A DNA stretch of 64,000 bases from Anaeramoeba flamelloides (GCA_027625915.1 JANTQA010000012.1:1-64000); one strand, 5' to 3'. Positions 22,035 to 32,686 are shown, numbered from the stretch's first letter. The notes: a model not told the origin generated them from the sequence alone. Numbers and translations are program-made.

Positions 22035-23301
22035 TGATGGATAATAATTGCGTTTCAAAAATGGACTTAAGAGTTGTATCTTCAATTTTCCTTTCTGGGT
22101 TGGGTTATGTCGAATATATGCGATTATTTTCAATGCCATTGGTTGAAAAATCTTCAATGTGTTCAAACACATTTTATGCAATTCAAAGATCTTATATTAT
22201 ACCTAGTATAGAAGAAATTTAGAAACAGCACCAAAAAACTTTGCTTCAAAATATACAACAAACACTCCAAGTTTATGTTGATGAAAGATGGCCACGCCCA
22301 CAAAGGCAAAAGGGGAGTGCCGAATATTTGACCGAAGGTTTTATTGATTCAAAAACACACCTAGTTCTAGGAATTGAAACATTGTGTAAGGATGAAAAGG
22401 AATCTGGAAAAGGAAATGAAGAAGCACTATGTTTGCTTAAAATGTTAGAATATTCACCTATAAAAGATGTACAGATAGACGAAATTATTTGTGACGAGAA
22501 CAAGAGCGTGATAAAAAGAATCAAAGAATCCGACTCGCCTTTGAAAATTTCGTTATGTATTGGCCATAAAGCAAACGCGATTCGAAAAAGATAGAACACC
22601 AAATGTAAAGCACAGAAATATCTCTCACCAAACCAATTAACCAAACAAGGAAGAAAAAAAAACGACCATTATACATTTACACCCACCGACTCTTATTAAC
22701 CCTTTCAAAAAAAATTGAATCACACATTAAAGTCTGCTGTTGTATTGCAAATAATACATGGGAGTTTTTAAAAATTTGGGTTAACTTTTCGAAGCATCAT
22801 TTTGGCCAGCATGGGAATTGCCTTCAATTATGCAAAAGCAATGTTTTGAAAAGAAAAAAAAAAAGAACCACTGTTAAAAACCTATTTAGACTTCCTCAAA
22901 TGTCATAATATACAAATGAAGATATATCATGAAATCATCAAAAACAATATTGCAAATTTTCTTTCAAAAAGACAAAGGTCCATTGTTGAATCTTTTAATA
23001 GCATGTTGAATATTTGGTGCCCCAAAAAAAAAAACATTTTGAAAAGGAAGTTTACAAAGCCCGAACTTATTTAGCCGCTTTAAACTGGAACTACAACCGT
23101 TTCTGTAAAATTTCAAAGAGATTTGTGCTAAATAAGCAGCTTGAAAGAATTATAACCAACAAAATCCTGGGAAGTTCTCAAAAATACATCTACTATACTA
23201 AAAAAGGGGAAAGGGTCTCCCAGTTGAAGAAAAGAAGAAGAAATAACCAGAGAAAGATACATTTATCGAAAGTGGATGGAGGGGGGAAGAAAGAGTATTA
23301 G
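22035..23301 (+). pseudogene. Decayed DDE-type transposase
   Basis: Coding remnant in one main frame. The segment 22035-22222 is followed, across an in-frame TAG, by VYVDERWPRPQRQKGSAEYL (about 22271-22330), THLVLGIETLCKDEKESG, GNEEALCLLKMLEY, IICDEN and CIGHKANAIRKR (to 22594). After further stops and at least one frame change it ends with a stretch containing VESFNSMLNIW (about 22986-23018) and KARTYLAALNWN (about 23058-23093). The D...R-rich patch, a second D (ICDEN) and a late E fit an RNase H-fold transposase. The layout resembles Kolobok/Mutator-like enzymes, but I cannot name the family safely. At least four in-frame stops. Terminal repeats were not found and the left end is lost at the MITE-1 junction. 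Confidence 0.6.
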
Positions 23302-23665
23302 AAGAGTTAGGGTAAACTTACAAATCTCACTGGATCGATGAAAATGGGTTTCGGTGAACTAGATCTTTCGTTTTGGAGAATGGGGTGTTTTTTAGATTCA
23401 ATTTGACCGTTAACCGAACTTGTTAGGGTTGAGATTTTGGACTGTACAATTGGAACAGTCTTATTTTTTTATATTTTTTCCATTTCTCCTTTCGAAAAGA
23501 AAAAAGGAGAATTTTGACTTTTTTTTTGGTTTGATCGGGTTTTATCATTTTTTTTTGTTTTCTGGCAAAATAACAAAGAACAATAAAAATAACAAAGAAA
23601 TTTTTTTGGTTTTTTTGAAAAATCATGAGAAAAGGTGTGTACACACCTCCTAAATTACTTATAGA
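23302..23665 (+). other. Non-coding stretch after transposase
   Basis: Relatively G/C-richer at first (GGTGAACTAGATCTTTCG, GACCGTTAACCGAACTTG), then T-rich with an inverted pair TTTCTCCTTTCG / CGAAAAGAAAAAAGGAGAA near 23484-23512. It may be the right flank of the decayed transposon. Opposed 70-codon frames here are shadows of low-complexity sequence. Confidence 0.35.
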
Positions 23666-23795
23666 AGCACTTTAAAAAAAAAATGAAAATTGTAATCAAA
23701 AATATTTTTTTCAGTACAATTTTCCATTCAAAAACTTCATGGACAGATCGATCAAATCTGTGTCGAGTATTCAAGATTTTTGAATAAACTCTCTA

Positions 23796-23992
23796 CAGTC
23801 AGTTTCACTTTTAAGACTCAAACTTTCAACGAAATTTAAGCCAAAATAAAAATCTCAAATTAAGGCACACAATTCAAATTCTAGTAAAATAATTTGTGAA
23901 AATTAAAATTCCAAAAAATTGTGCTTTAATTTGAGATTTTTTTGTGCCTTAAATTTCGTTGAAAGTTTGTGCCTTAAAAGTGAAACTGGCTG
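23796..23992 (-). mobile_element. MITE-1 copy 8 (part of a 1.5-unit composite)
   Basis: Reverse full copy. Its right TA is immediately followed by half of a forward copy (23995-24083). Together they make a 288-bp composite with intact outer tips. Confidence 0.85.
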
Positions 23993-23994
23993 TA

Positions 23995-24083
23995 CTAGAA
24001 TCTGAATTGTGTACCTTAATTTGAGATTTTTTTTGTGCCTTAAATTTCGATGAAAGTTTGTGCCTTAAAAGTGAAACTGACTG
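23995..24083 (+). mobile_element. MITE-1 right half joined to copy 8
   Basis: Begins CTAGAATCTGAATTG, which is the centre of a forward MITE-1, and runs to the normal right tip CTG plus TA. The same arrangement, with the same junction, occurs at 25388-25476. Confidence 0.85.
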
Positions 24084-24238
24084 TACAATTTTCCATTCAA
24101 TTAATTCATTGACAGATCGATCAAACAATATATCAAAAGTTCTCAAACTCCTATTTAAATTGAAATTGGAAAAGAACAAAATTATCTCCCAAACAGTTGA
24201 ATATCAAATTTTTTACTTTACAAGAATACAGTCGGTTT

Positions 24239-24423
24239 CACTTTTAAGGCACAAACTATCAACGAAATTTAAGGCACAAAAAAATCTCAAATTAAGGCAC
24301 AAAATTGGAATTTTTTTTTTTACAATTTATTTTACTAGAATTTGGATTTTGTGCCTTAATTTGAGATTTTTTTTGTGCCTTAAATTTCGTTGATAGTTTG
24401 TGCCTTAAAAGTGAAACTGACTG
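24239..24423 (+). mobile_element. MITE-1 copy 9
   Basis: Forward copy with left tip CAGTCGG and a shortened centre (about 185 bp). The arms share a matched variant (ACAAACTATC / GATAGTTTGT). TA on both sides. Confidence 0.85.
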
Positions 24424-25188
24424 TAGAGAGTTTATTCAAAAATCTTGAATACTCGACACAGATTTGATCGATCTGTCCATGAAGTTTTTGAATGGAAAAT
24501 TGTACTGAAAAAAATCTTTTTGATTGCAATTTTCATTTGTTTTTAAAAGCAATTTTAGGAACAAATTATCAACTTTAAGATTTGGGTGTATGGTAAATAG
24601 AGTAGAGTATTGTAAAATTGAGTAGAGGTCTTGAATAAAAATATGTAAGATCTAGTCTTAGGCAGAGCCAGAGTAAAAGTGGCAGTAATTGTTTCAAACT
24701 AATTTTGGTGTTTTTTGTGAGTCTTTATTTATGTTTTTTTTGTTTGTTTGAAAGAAGTTTTACAAAATTTAAAAGATCACAAAAGGTCTTTTAAAGATAT
24801 TTTAAAGATCTTTTAAAGAAAATGAAAAAAGTTTAAAAGATCTTTAAAGCATCTTTAAAAGATATTTAAAGGAAAGCTACAATTTCAGGTTTGCTTAAAG
24901 GAAAGAAAAAAGCTTCACAAGTCGAATGGAACAGCTGTAGAAGGTTATCTTTGAGTTTATTAAATTGGAAAATCACATACAATTGGTCGATGGTATCTTA
25001 TCATTTGATCGATCAACAATTGTTGGTGTAATTTTAACAAATTAACCAATTAATTTATTTTTCAGCTCGTTTCCTTATTTTGGATAGACCTGATTTTGAT
25101 TTTTTTGTTTTATATTGTTTTCTTATATTTGTATGAGATGATAACTTATTAAAACATGAATACTATGTTACTTAAATGTGTTTTGATA

Positions 25189-25385
25189 CAGTCAGTTTAA
25201 CTTTTAAGGCACAAACTTTCAACGAAATTTAAGGCACAATAAAAATCTCAAATTAAGGCACAAAATTCAAATTCTAGTAAAAATAAATTGTAAAAAAAAA
25301 ATTTCCAAATTTTGTGCCTTAATTTGAGATTTTTTTGTGCCTTAAATTTCGTTGAAAGTTTGTGCCTTAAAAGTGAAACTGACTG
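25189..25385 (-). mobile_element. MITE-1 copy 10 (part of a 1.5-unit composite)
   Basis: Reverse full copy, TA at 25187-25188, directly followed by the forward half at 25388. The second 288-bp composite in the window. Confidence 0.85.
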
Positions 25386-25387
25386 TA

Positions 25388-25476
25388 CTAGAATTTGAAT
25401 TTTGTGCTTTAATTTGAGATTTTTTTTGTACCTTAAATTTCGTTGAAAGTTTGTGTCTTAAAAGTGAAACTGACTG
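25388..25476 (+). mobile_element. MITE-1 right half joined to copy 10
   Basis: Starts CTAGAATTTGAATTTTG and ends at the usual right tip with TA at 25477-25478. The junction is identical to that at 23993-23996, but the outer flanks differ. Confidence 0.85.
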
Positions 25477-25990
25477 TATTGAATCTTTTTTAATAATAAT
25501 ATTAAATCTGGTTTTATATTACGTTTGGAAAAATATAATAAATTGAGTTTTTTGTTTTGCATATTTTTGATTTTTCGATATGTTCGAATTTTTGGAATGG
25601 AGTTTAGTTTTTTTTTTTGGGAGTGGATAATTTCAGATTCCTAGAATAAAACTTAGAGCTATTTTCTTGGTTTAAATTTTGATATAACAATAATCATATT
25701 CACTTCTCCAATTCCACCAAATCCAACGATTTAATATCCTAACAAAAAATGTTTAGGGATAATAATAATTATTTTATATTCCTTCTAGCTATTTAAGTCC
25801 CGTTTATGTTTCCTTTTATGGTTCTCTCAATTGTAATATTATTTTTCTTTTTAAACAAAATCCATTAATCCCAAATGTACCTGAGAAAAAAATATTTCTA
25901 ATTTTTTTTGTTGTCAGGATTAAAAAAACTCAAAAATGATGAAAAAATAAAAAATAAAAAAATAAAATGTCATAATAGAATGTTGAGATA

Positions 25991-26186
25991 CAGTCAGTTT
26001 CACTTTTAAGGCACAAACTTTCAACGAAATTTAAGGCACAAAAAAATCTCAAATTAAGGCACAAAATTTGGAAATTTTTTTTTACAATTTATTTTTACTA
26101 GAATTTGAATTTTGTGCCTTAATTTGAGATTTTTATTGTGCCTTAAATTTCGTTGAAAGTTTGTGCCTTAAAAGTGAAACTGACTG
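25991..26186 (+). mobile_element. MITE-1 copy 11
   Basis: Forward, consensus-like copy with TA at both sides, inside the inverted class B flank. Confidence 0.9.
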
Positions 26187-26486
26187 TAAGGATAAAAGAT
26201 AAATTATTCAACATTCGAAATACTATTTTAAGCAATTCCACTCAACATAATATTGTGACAATTTCTTTGATACTTTGAAAAAAAAAATTTAAAAATAATA
26301 ATGAATGAAACACTTTAAAGAATAAACATCAATGAGATAAAACCAGAATAAATAATGTTATTTTCTGATCTTTTTCAAAATTACAAAAAAGTGAAAATTT
26401 TTCCTTTTCCGTTCTACTCCCTAAACATTTGAGAGAGAATGACAATTTTTACTCTTTGATTTTAATTGTAAACATCTATAATAATC

Positions 26487-26530
26487 TCATTTCTACTTTA
26501 GTAAAAATGAAAGGCCATCTTTAGATGGAC
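26487..26530 (-). repeat. Double-hairpin module H7 (class B, inverted)
   Basis: The only copy on the minus strand. Read on that strand: hairpin 1 GTCCATCTAAAGATGGCC (G2 to T, one mismatch), TT spacer, hairpin 2 with TCATTTTTACT on the 5' side. The C-to-T change there faces G, leaving a wobble pair. The flank on its 3' side is class B. The + strand to its right (26531-26780) is A/C-rich, i.e. the G/T arm inverted with it. Confidence 0.85.
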
Positions 26531-26789
26531 TTCAAAATAAATCAACACAAAAACCAAAAATCAACAAATAATAATAATAAAAAAAACCCAAAAATAACAA
26601 AACAAATTTAAATTTTTCATCATCAAAAATCCAACATTCAACTAAACAATCAACATCAATCAAATACACAATAAACAAATTAAACAACAAAATTATATCA
26701 AAATACACTATTTCTCAATTAACAATGACCTTTATACCAATTTTTTACTCATAACGAAACTCAATAAAAAAAAATCAAATTCAAAAATA

Positions 26790-26982
26790 CAGTCAGTTTC
26801 ACTTTTAGGGTACAAACTTTCAACGAAATTTAAGGCACATAAAAAATCTCAAATTAAAGCACAAAATTCAAATTCTAGTAAAATAAATTGTAAAAAAAAA
26901 TCCAAATTTTGTGCCTTAATTTGAGATTTTGTTGTGCCTTAAATTTCGTTGAAAGTTTGTGCCTTAAAAGTGAAACTGACTG
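26790..26982 (-). mobile_element. MITE-1 copy 12
   Basis: Reverse copy with TA on both sides. Small changes in the left arm only (TTTTAGGGTAC). Confidence 0.88.
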
Positions 26983-27050
26983 TATCATATTTATTGGGAA
27001 TAAATAAAATTTTGTTTTTTCTTCAATATTAAAAAAAGTGATTTTGCCTA

Positions 27051-27081
<31 letters not shown>

Positions 27082-27379
27082 ATTTTCATTTTTTTCGAAA
27101 TTCTCAAGTAGAACACTCAGAAATTGACTGTTTGTTTTTTCAGTTTTTTTTTCTGAGATTTTGAAAACGTTCTACAATTTCATTACTAAACGCAATTCTT
27201 TTGGTCTTTCCCCGATACCTTTTCCCCTTTTTTTGGTTATTAAGCCTTCTTTTGATTTGTCCTTCCTTTTCCTTTTCCTTTTCTTTTTGAACTTTTTCAA
27301 AAATCTCCTTCTCTTTGTTTTTATTTTTTTCACACATACAAAAAAAAATAAAGAATGAAAATAAAAAAAAAATTAATTA

Positions 27380-27467
27380 CAGTCAGTTTCACTTTTAAGG
27401 CACAAACTTTCAACGAAATTTAAGGCACAAAAAAATCTCAAATTAAGGCACAAAATTTGGAATTTTA
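27380..27467 (+). mobile_element. MITE-1 left half cut by the pogo-like element
   Basis: Intact left tip and left arm, stopping at GGAATTTTA exactly where CTGTTGTGG of the next element begins. The pogo-like element therefore probably inserted at a TA within this MITE-1. The matching right half is not found downstream, so the right side has been deleted or rearranged. Confidence 0.8.
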
Positions 27468-27828
27468 CTGTTGTGGAAAAAATGTGAAACAGATCTTTTT
27501 TTTCATTTTTTCTACTTTTTTTTTAATTGGGGTTTTTACAACAATTCTATTTTTGAAAATGATAACAAAAATTATAAAGAGAAACGCATTGAGTTCTTCA
27601 GTCAGAAATTGTTCAACAAATATTGAAAAGGCCTTTGAAACTTGGAAAAGTATCAAAAATATGGAAAACAGGGTAGTTCGAGTTAGTGCCATTTCCAATT
27701 ATTTTAATGTATCAAGAACAACGTTAGGTAGATGGGTTAAAAAATTTGAAGAAAATGGAATTGTAACCAGAAAAGGTCGGCCATTAAAGTTGAAAGAAGA
27801 ACAAACAAAGAAATTAAAAATGTGGATA

Positions 27829-28025
27829 CAGTCAGTTTCACATTTAAGGCACAAACTTTCAACGAAATTTAAGGCACAAAAAAATCTCAAATTAAAGCAC
27901 AATTTTTTGGAATTTTAATTTTCACAAATTATTTTACTAGAATCTGAATTTTGTGCTTTAATTTGGGATTTTTTATGTGCCTTAAATTTCGTTGAAAGTT
28001 TGTGCCTTAAAAGTGAAACTGACTG
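27829..28025 (+). mobile_element. MITE-1 copy 13, inside transposase gene
   Basis: Forward copy after codon 90 of the transposase, with TA at 27827-27828 and 28026-28027. One duplicated TA plus the element accounts exactly for the interruption. Confidence 0.92.
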
Positions 28026-28838
28026 TAAATAAAAAACTTTTAGAAAAAAAAGCCCCAAGTATTATTGAGATATTAGACGAAGCTAATCACTTAATACGAG
28101 AATTTAATCTTCAAAATTTTGGAAGTCGGATAAAACAAAGTGAGATTCTTTCCAGAAAATGGGTATATGGTTGGGTAAAAAGAAATCACTGTTTCATTTT
28201 GGATTGTAAGCAAACAAAAAAAGAAAAACCACTGACAAAATATTTTTTTAACTTAAGATTCTTAATCCAAAAGCATAGGTATAAACCCGGTCTAATTTTC
28301 AATATGGATGAAACCGCTATTTATAATAATACCCGTACTGAGAAGATTAAAGTGGTTACTACTGACTTAACAAACAATCCAATTCGAAACATTCCACAAA
28401 TCAACTTCCATATCACTGCTGTTGTCACCGTAGCAAATGATGGAACAAGTCTAAATACCCTAATGTTGGATAAAAGAAGAACAATCAAACAAGACTTAGT
28501 TGACAACTCCAATTATACAAGGTTCTCATTTGTTCAATCGAATTCGGGATACATGACAAAAAATCTTTTTTCAAAATGGTTAAAAAATATTTTTATCCCT
28601 GCTGTTGACCTCAAGAGAAAAAAAATAGGTGAAAATGAAAATGCATTACTAATAATAGACGGTGCTCCTTCTCATAGACCGGATGAAGGGCATTTATTAT
28701 GTGAAAAATCCAAAATACAAATTTTATTTTTGCCAGCTAATAGTTCCCATTTACTCCAACCCTGCGATGTTGTTATTTTTAAAGGATTAAAATCCTATCT
28801 AAAACAGCAATTATTTCCAACAAAGTATGAGTCTTTTA

Positions 28839-29036
28839 CAGTCAGTTTCACTTTTAAGGCACAAACTTTCAACGAAATTTAAAGCACAATAAAAATCTCA
28901 AATTAAGGCACAAAATCCAAATTCTAGTAAAAATAAATTGTAAAAAAAACAAATTCCAAATTTTGTGCCTTAATTTGAGATTTTTTTGTACCTTAAATTC
29001 CGTTGAAAGTTTGTGCCTTAAAAGTGAAACTGACTG
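28839..29036 (-). mobile_element. MITE-1 copy 14, inside transposase gene
   Basis: Reverse copy near the 3' end of the transposase, TA at 28837-28838 and 29037-29038. Downstream codons continue the frame for 23 residues. Confidence 0.92.
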
Positions 29037-29127
29037 TATAGAAAATGTTTCTGATGGACTACAAATATCACTAACTCGAAAAAAAATTCATAATTCATTT
29101 GTGTAAAATTTTATATTTTAACTACAT

Positions 29128-29345
29128 GGTTCCTGTGGTTCCTGTGGTTCCTCTTGTTCCTCTTGTTTCTGTGATTTTAAATTCCCAAATGTGTTAATCA
29201 TTTTTTAGATTTTTATTCTTTGTTTTTAAATACTAAATTCAATTTATTTTTTTGAATTTAATTAACATTTTATGATGAATTTGGATCGAAATCACAGAAA
29301 TCACAGAAATCACAGAAACAAAGAAATCACAGAAACTTGAAGAAA
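29128..29345 (+). repeat. GGTTCC and AATCACAGA short-repeat patches
   Basis: GGTTCCTGT repeats (29130-29165) and TTTCTGTGATT, then 120 bp later the complementary AATCACAGA repeats (29290-29338). These are the same short words that build the arms and centre of the backbone repeat, here facing each other as an inverted pair. They lie directly upstream of the coiled-coil ORF. Confidence 0.5.
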
Positions 29346-29429
29346 TGAAAAAGGAAAGGAAAGAAATGAAAGCCAAACGAAACGAAATGGAACAAAAAAA
29401 AAGCCAAACTTGAAAATGAACGTGATGAT

Positions 29430-30113
29430 ATGATCCAGGTACGTAATGAAATGCAAGAAAAAAGTAATGAAATGCAATCAAAGAGTAAGGAAATGGAAAA
29501 GGAACTTGGTGAACTTAATAAAAAGTCTAGTTTCAAAACCCAATTGCTTTCCACAGCTAAAGAATTACAGAAAAAATTGAAAAAATATCAGAAATTGAAA
29601 AAAGTGCTAAAAGAAATAGAAATTGAAAAAAAAAAAAAGAAAAAGAAATTGAAAAAGAAAAAGAAAAAGAAAAAGAAAAAATATCAGAAATTGAAAAAGA
29701 AAAAGAAAAAGAAATTGAAATTGAAATTGAAAAAACAAAAAGTAAAATCAATAATCAAAACAATTCAAAAGAAAATCTTGGTAATAAAACAAATAGACAA
29801 ACAAAACGTACAAATCAAAGAGCAAGACCAACGGATCAAAGAACAAAACTTCCAAATAGACAAACAAAATCAACAAATAGACAAGCAAGACCAACGGATC
29901 AAAGAACAAAACCTTGAAATAGACAAACAAGACCAAAGGATCGACAAACAAAATGTACTTATAAAAGAAGTAAACAACAGGATTGATAAACAATTTGAAA
30001 GAGATAATATGAGTGCACTTACTAAAAATACAAAAGATCTTTCAATTGGAAAAGTAACGAAAAACCAACAACAAGAACACAAAACTCAAGGTAACTTCCT
30101 CGTATATAAATAA
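29430..30113 (+). CDS. Lysine-rich coiled-coil protein (possibly 5'-incomplete)
   Basis: An open frame of 227 codons, all predicted coil. Heptad-like EMQEKSNEMQSKSKEMEKEL at the start, a roughly 60-residue almost pure K stretch (about residues 50-120), then 20-residue repeats built on IDKQ(N/D)QRIKEQN (about 125-190) and a short polar tail. No catalytic domain. The same heptad pattern (EEMKKERKEMKAKRNEMEQ) lies just upstream at 29338-29400 in another frame separated by a run of nine A. The true start may therefore be earlier, with an indel in that run. It is followed by an 80-bp A tract and then the Crinkler-type fossil; whether it was a header of that gene cannot be told. Confidence 0.5.
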   Translation: MIQVRNEMQEKSNEMQSKSKEMEKELGELNKKSSFKTQLLSTAKELQKKLKKYQKLKKVLKEIEIEKKKKKKKLKKKKKKKKKKYQKLKKKKKKKLKLKLKKQKVKSIIKTIQKKILVIKQIDKQNVQIKEQDQRIKEQNFQIDKQNQQIDKQDQRIKEQNLEIDKQDQRIDKQNVLIKEVNNRIDKQFERDNMSALTKNTKDLSIGKVTKNQQQEHKTQGNFLVYK

Positions 30114-30173
30114 ACCTTTTCTTTTCAATTTTTTTTTTTAATTGTAATTGGATTTCTCATTCTTTCTTTGAAA

Positions 30174-30175
<2 letters not shown>

Positions 30176-30256
<81 letters not shown>
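30176..30256 (+). repeat. Uninterrupted A tract of about 80 bp
   Basis: Homopolymer between the coiled-coil ORF and the ATPase fossil. Its length is unusual even in this genome. It could be the tail of a retro-inserted copy of the upstream coiled-coil sequence or plain slippage; no flanking duplication was recognised. The length in the assembly is unreliable. Confidence 0.7.
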
Positions 30257-30257
<1 letters not shown>

Positions 30258-30405
30258 AAAAAACAAAAGTCAAAAGTCTGAAAAAATTAAAGTCTTTTTG
30301 TTATGTTCACAAAAAGAATAAACTTTCCAAACTATCAAATTATTTTTCAAAATTCTTTGGGTTCGCAAATCTTGAAAAATTCAAAAAAAGAACTTATTTG
30401 ATCTA

Positions 30406-31008
30406 ATGGAGAAGTGTCCAAAGGAACTTGAAAGAGCACAAAAGAAGACGTTTGGTCCACTTTTTTTGAAAGGAATAAGACCGCTCAAAACATCATTTGA
30501 TAATTTAACTTCTTGTTTATTCTCACATTTAACTGGAAATCCATCTGAAGTAACCAACAACATTTTCAAAACCTTTCAAAATAATAGTGAGATGAAATTA
30601 GTTTTTTTAGTTGGTGCCAGTGGAGTTGGGAAGACCTGGACACTTATTGATTTTGCTTTTCAAAATTATTCTCTCTTTTTTTTAACTTTTCTTTATTTTC
30701 AGGAGGAATCTATAAAGATCCTAATATGAAAATCTTGGTTGATGATATTGAAGATATTTATTCTGGTTTAAAATTGACTGAAATTAGATCTTGGCACAAT
30801 TCAAAATTAAAATTAGCCCGTGAAAGAGTTAAAATCGACATATTTGCAAGACTACTAGTTCTAATTATTTTTTTATTCAAAGAAGAAGAAGAAGAAGAAG
30901 AAAAGAAGAAGAAGAAAAAAGAAGAAGAAAAAGAAGAAGAAAAAGAAGAAGAAAAAGAAGAAGAAGAAGAAGAAGAAGAAGAAGAAGAAGAAGAAGAAGA
31001 AGAAAAAG

Positions 31009-31063
<55 letters not shown>

Positions 31064-32655
31064 AAAAAGAGCAGTAACAAGAAAAAGATTGAATTTTCAC
31101 AAAAAATGTTTCTTTTATGGCAAATACAACAAACAGAACAGATTGAAAAAATGGTAAATTTGATAAAAGAATTAAATAAAACTACAAATGGAGAAAAGTT
31201 ATTTAAAGATCTTCAAAATAATATTCAAGATATCTTAAAAAATGTTTTTAAAATTAAAAACATTTACTGTATAATTGATGAAGCTCAATGGGTTCAAACC
31301 ATACTTGATCAAAAGATAATCAGTGATATGGCTATTAAGAAGAATTTACCATTATTTCAAAATAAGGAAAAAACCCAAATAGATAATAATTATAAACGAG
31401 GCATTTTAAAAGTTTATTTAAAAATAATTTTAGAAGATTATAAGAAAATTTTCAAAGGAATAATCTCAGGAACAAGGCTTTCTATTGAAAAAATGGATAC
31501 TTATGGAACAAGTGGAAATAAAATTCAAGAACCAATACACTGTATTTTATCACCTTTTAAGCCTTGGAGTCTTGATCAAGTTTATATGCATTTTTCTAAA
31601 TTTTTCAACACAAAAAGCAAAAAAATACCAATTCAAAAAGAATATTTGAAAAAATTTGAAGGACGACCAAGATGGATTGAAAATTTAATTCTAAATATTT
31701 TACAGCTCAATAATAATAAAGTAATACTGACTATGAATGATTTGAATGAAATTACAACAAAAACCTTTGAATGGAATAAAAACTTTATATTAGAGAATTT
31801 GAATAGAAAATGGTCATTCAAGAAAAAAATCTTTTTAGATTTATTTATTGATAATTTCTATTCTTTCAAAGATATTCAACAAAAAACATTTTATAAATTT
31901 GAATATATTGATCATTATCAAGAATATTTGGGATATCTTCAATTAAAAAATACTGATCGTTATCTTAATAATAAGAAAAAAGCAACAATTCAAATTGAAG
32001 AGAAAATGATTGAAGAAATTCTCAAAGAATTTGTTGATGAAAAAATCACAAAGGATGAATTAAATTTGTTTGAAGATATTTATAAAAAATATATGAAGAA
32101 ATTGATAAAGTATTTAAAAAAAAAAATCAAAAACTGATTCTAAAATTGGAACTTTATTTGAAGATGTCATTTTAGCAACTCTATTAAAGAATTTCAATAA
32201 TAAAACAGTATATGATTTTGTAAATACTTTTACTAAAAAAGAATCTCAAGGGAAATTGCCAGACTTTTCTTCTCCTTCCCAACAACCATTAAAAAATAAT
32301 AAGAAATCAAAAAATTCAATTCAATTAATACCACTTCCTCGATGGACAAAAAATCAAATAATTTTTATTCAAAAAGATAGAAGTTCATATTCTTTGCAAT
32401 ATAATAATGATCTAGAATTTCTACAAAAATTAGAATATGGATTGATAATAAAACCTAAGACATTAACAAGACCTGATGGAATTTTATTACTATCACCAAA
32501 AAGAACAATCAAAGAAAAAGATAAAAAGAAACTACAAGAAGAAGAAGAAGAAGAAGAAGAAGAAGAAGAAGAAGAAGAAGAAGAAGAAGAAGAAGAAGAA
32601 GAAGAAGAAGAAGAAGAAGAAGAAGAAGAAAAAGAAAAAGAAAAAGAAAAAGAAA

Positions 32656-32686
<31 letters not shown>

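Larger units (their letters stand above)
23667..24937. mobile_element. Foldback element, partial copy (FB3)
   Basis: The right arm is complete, ending CTTCACAAGTCGAATGGAACAGCTG with TA after it, and includes the GACCTTTTAAA-type array (24770-24880). The left arm begins only at the inner ATGAAAATTGTAATC block, so the outer left arm and its TIR are gone. It carries MITE-1 insertions at 23796-24083 and 24239-24423. Sequence matches FB2 closely in the right arm. Confidence 0.7.
24940..26486 (-). repeat. Inverted class B flank of the backbone repeat
   Basis: Read on the minus strand from H7: ACAATTAAAATCAAAG and ATTCTCTCTCAAATG (26463-26430), with CAACAATTGTTGATCGATCAA and ATTGTATGTGATTTTCC at about 25025-24970. 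This is the class B flank seen at 7321 and 16772, here inverted. It contains MITE-1 copies at 25189, 25388 and 25991. No gene. Confidence 0.65.
27559..29106 (+). pseudogene. Pogo/Tigger-like transposase split by two MITE-1 insertions
   Basis: DDE_1-type transposase of the Tc1/mariner superfamily. The N-terminus (27559-27828) holds a helix-turn-helix (AISNYFNVSRTTLGRWVKKF). After the first MITE, a second DNA-binding part (KQSEILSRKWVYGWVKR) is followed by the catalytic core: FNMDETAIY (first D), ALLIIDGAPSH (second D) and SHLLQPCDVVIF (third D, spacing DD35D). I start at the ATG at 27559 because the upstream in-frame codons lie in the terminal repeat and MITE-1. Leaving out each MITE with one TA keeps the frame open to TAA at 29104-29106, about 382 residues, somewhat short for pogo. 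The frame carries no other lesion, so the insertions look recent. Confidence 0.85.
27468..29126 (+). mobile_element. Pogo/Tigger-like DNA transposon
   Basis: The left terminal repeat CTGTTGTGGAAAAAATGTG matches the non-autonomous element at 3353-4006. About 90 bp later the transposase frame starts, and it ends near 29106. No matching right terminal repeat is present before unrelated GGTTCC-repeat sequence begins near 29128, so the right end is missing. Two MITE-1 copies (27829, 28839) lie inside the gene. The element is immobile as it stands but may have been active until recently. Confidence 0.75.

Noticed and set aside
22035-22594. TAG read as a sense codon, because a conserved frame runs through it
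   Set aside because: TAA also interrupts the same remnant, and the pogo-like and coiled-coil frames end normally; decay is simpler than a changed code.
30873-31100. Poly-F and poly-L frames on the minus strand around 30.9-31.1 kb and 32.4-32.8 kb
   Set aside because: Shadows of GAA/AAG triplet repeats on the other strand.
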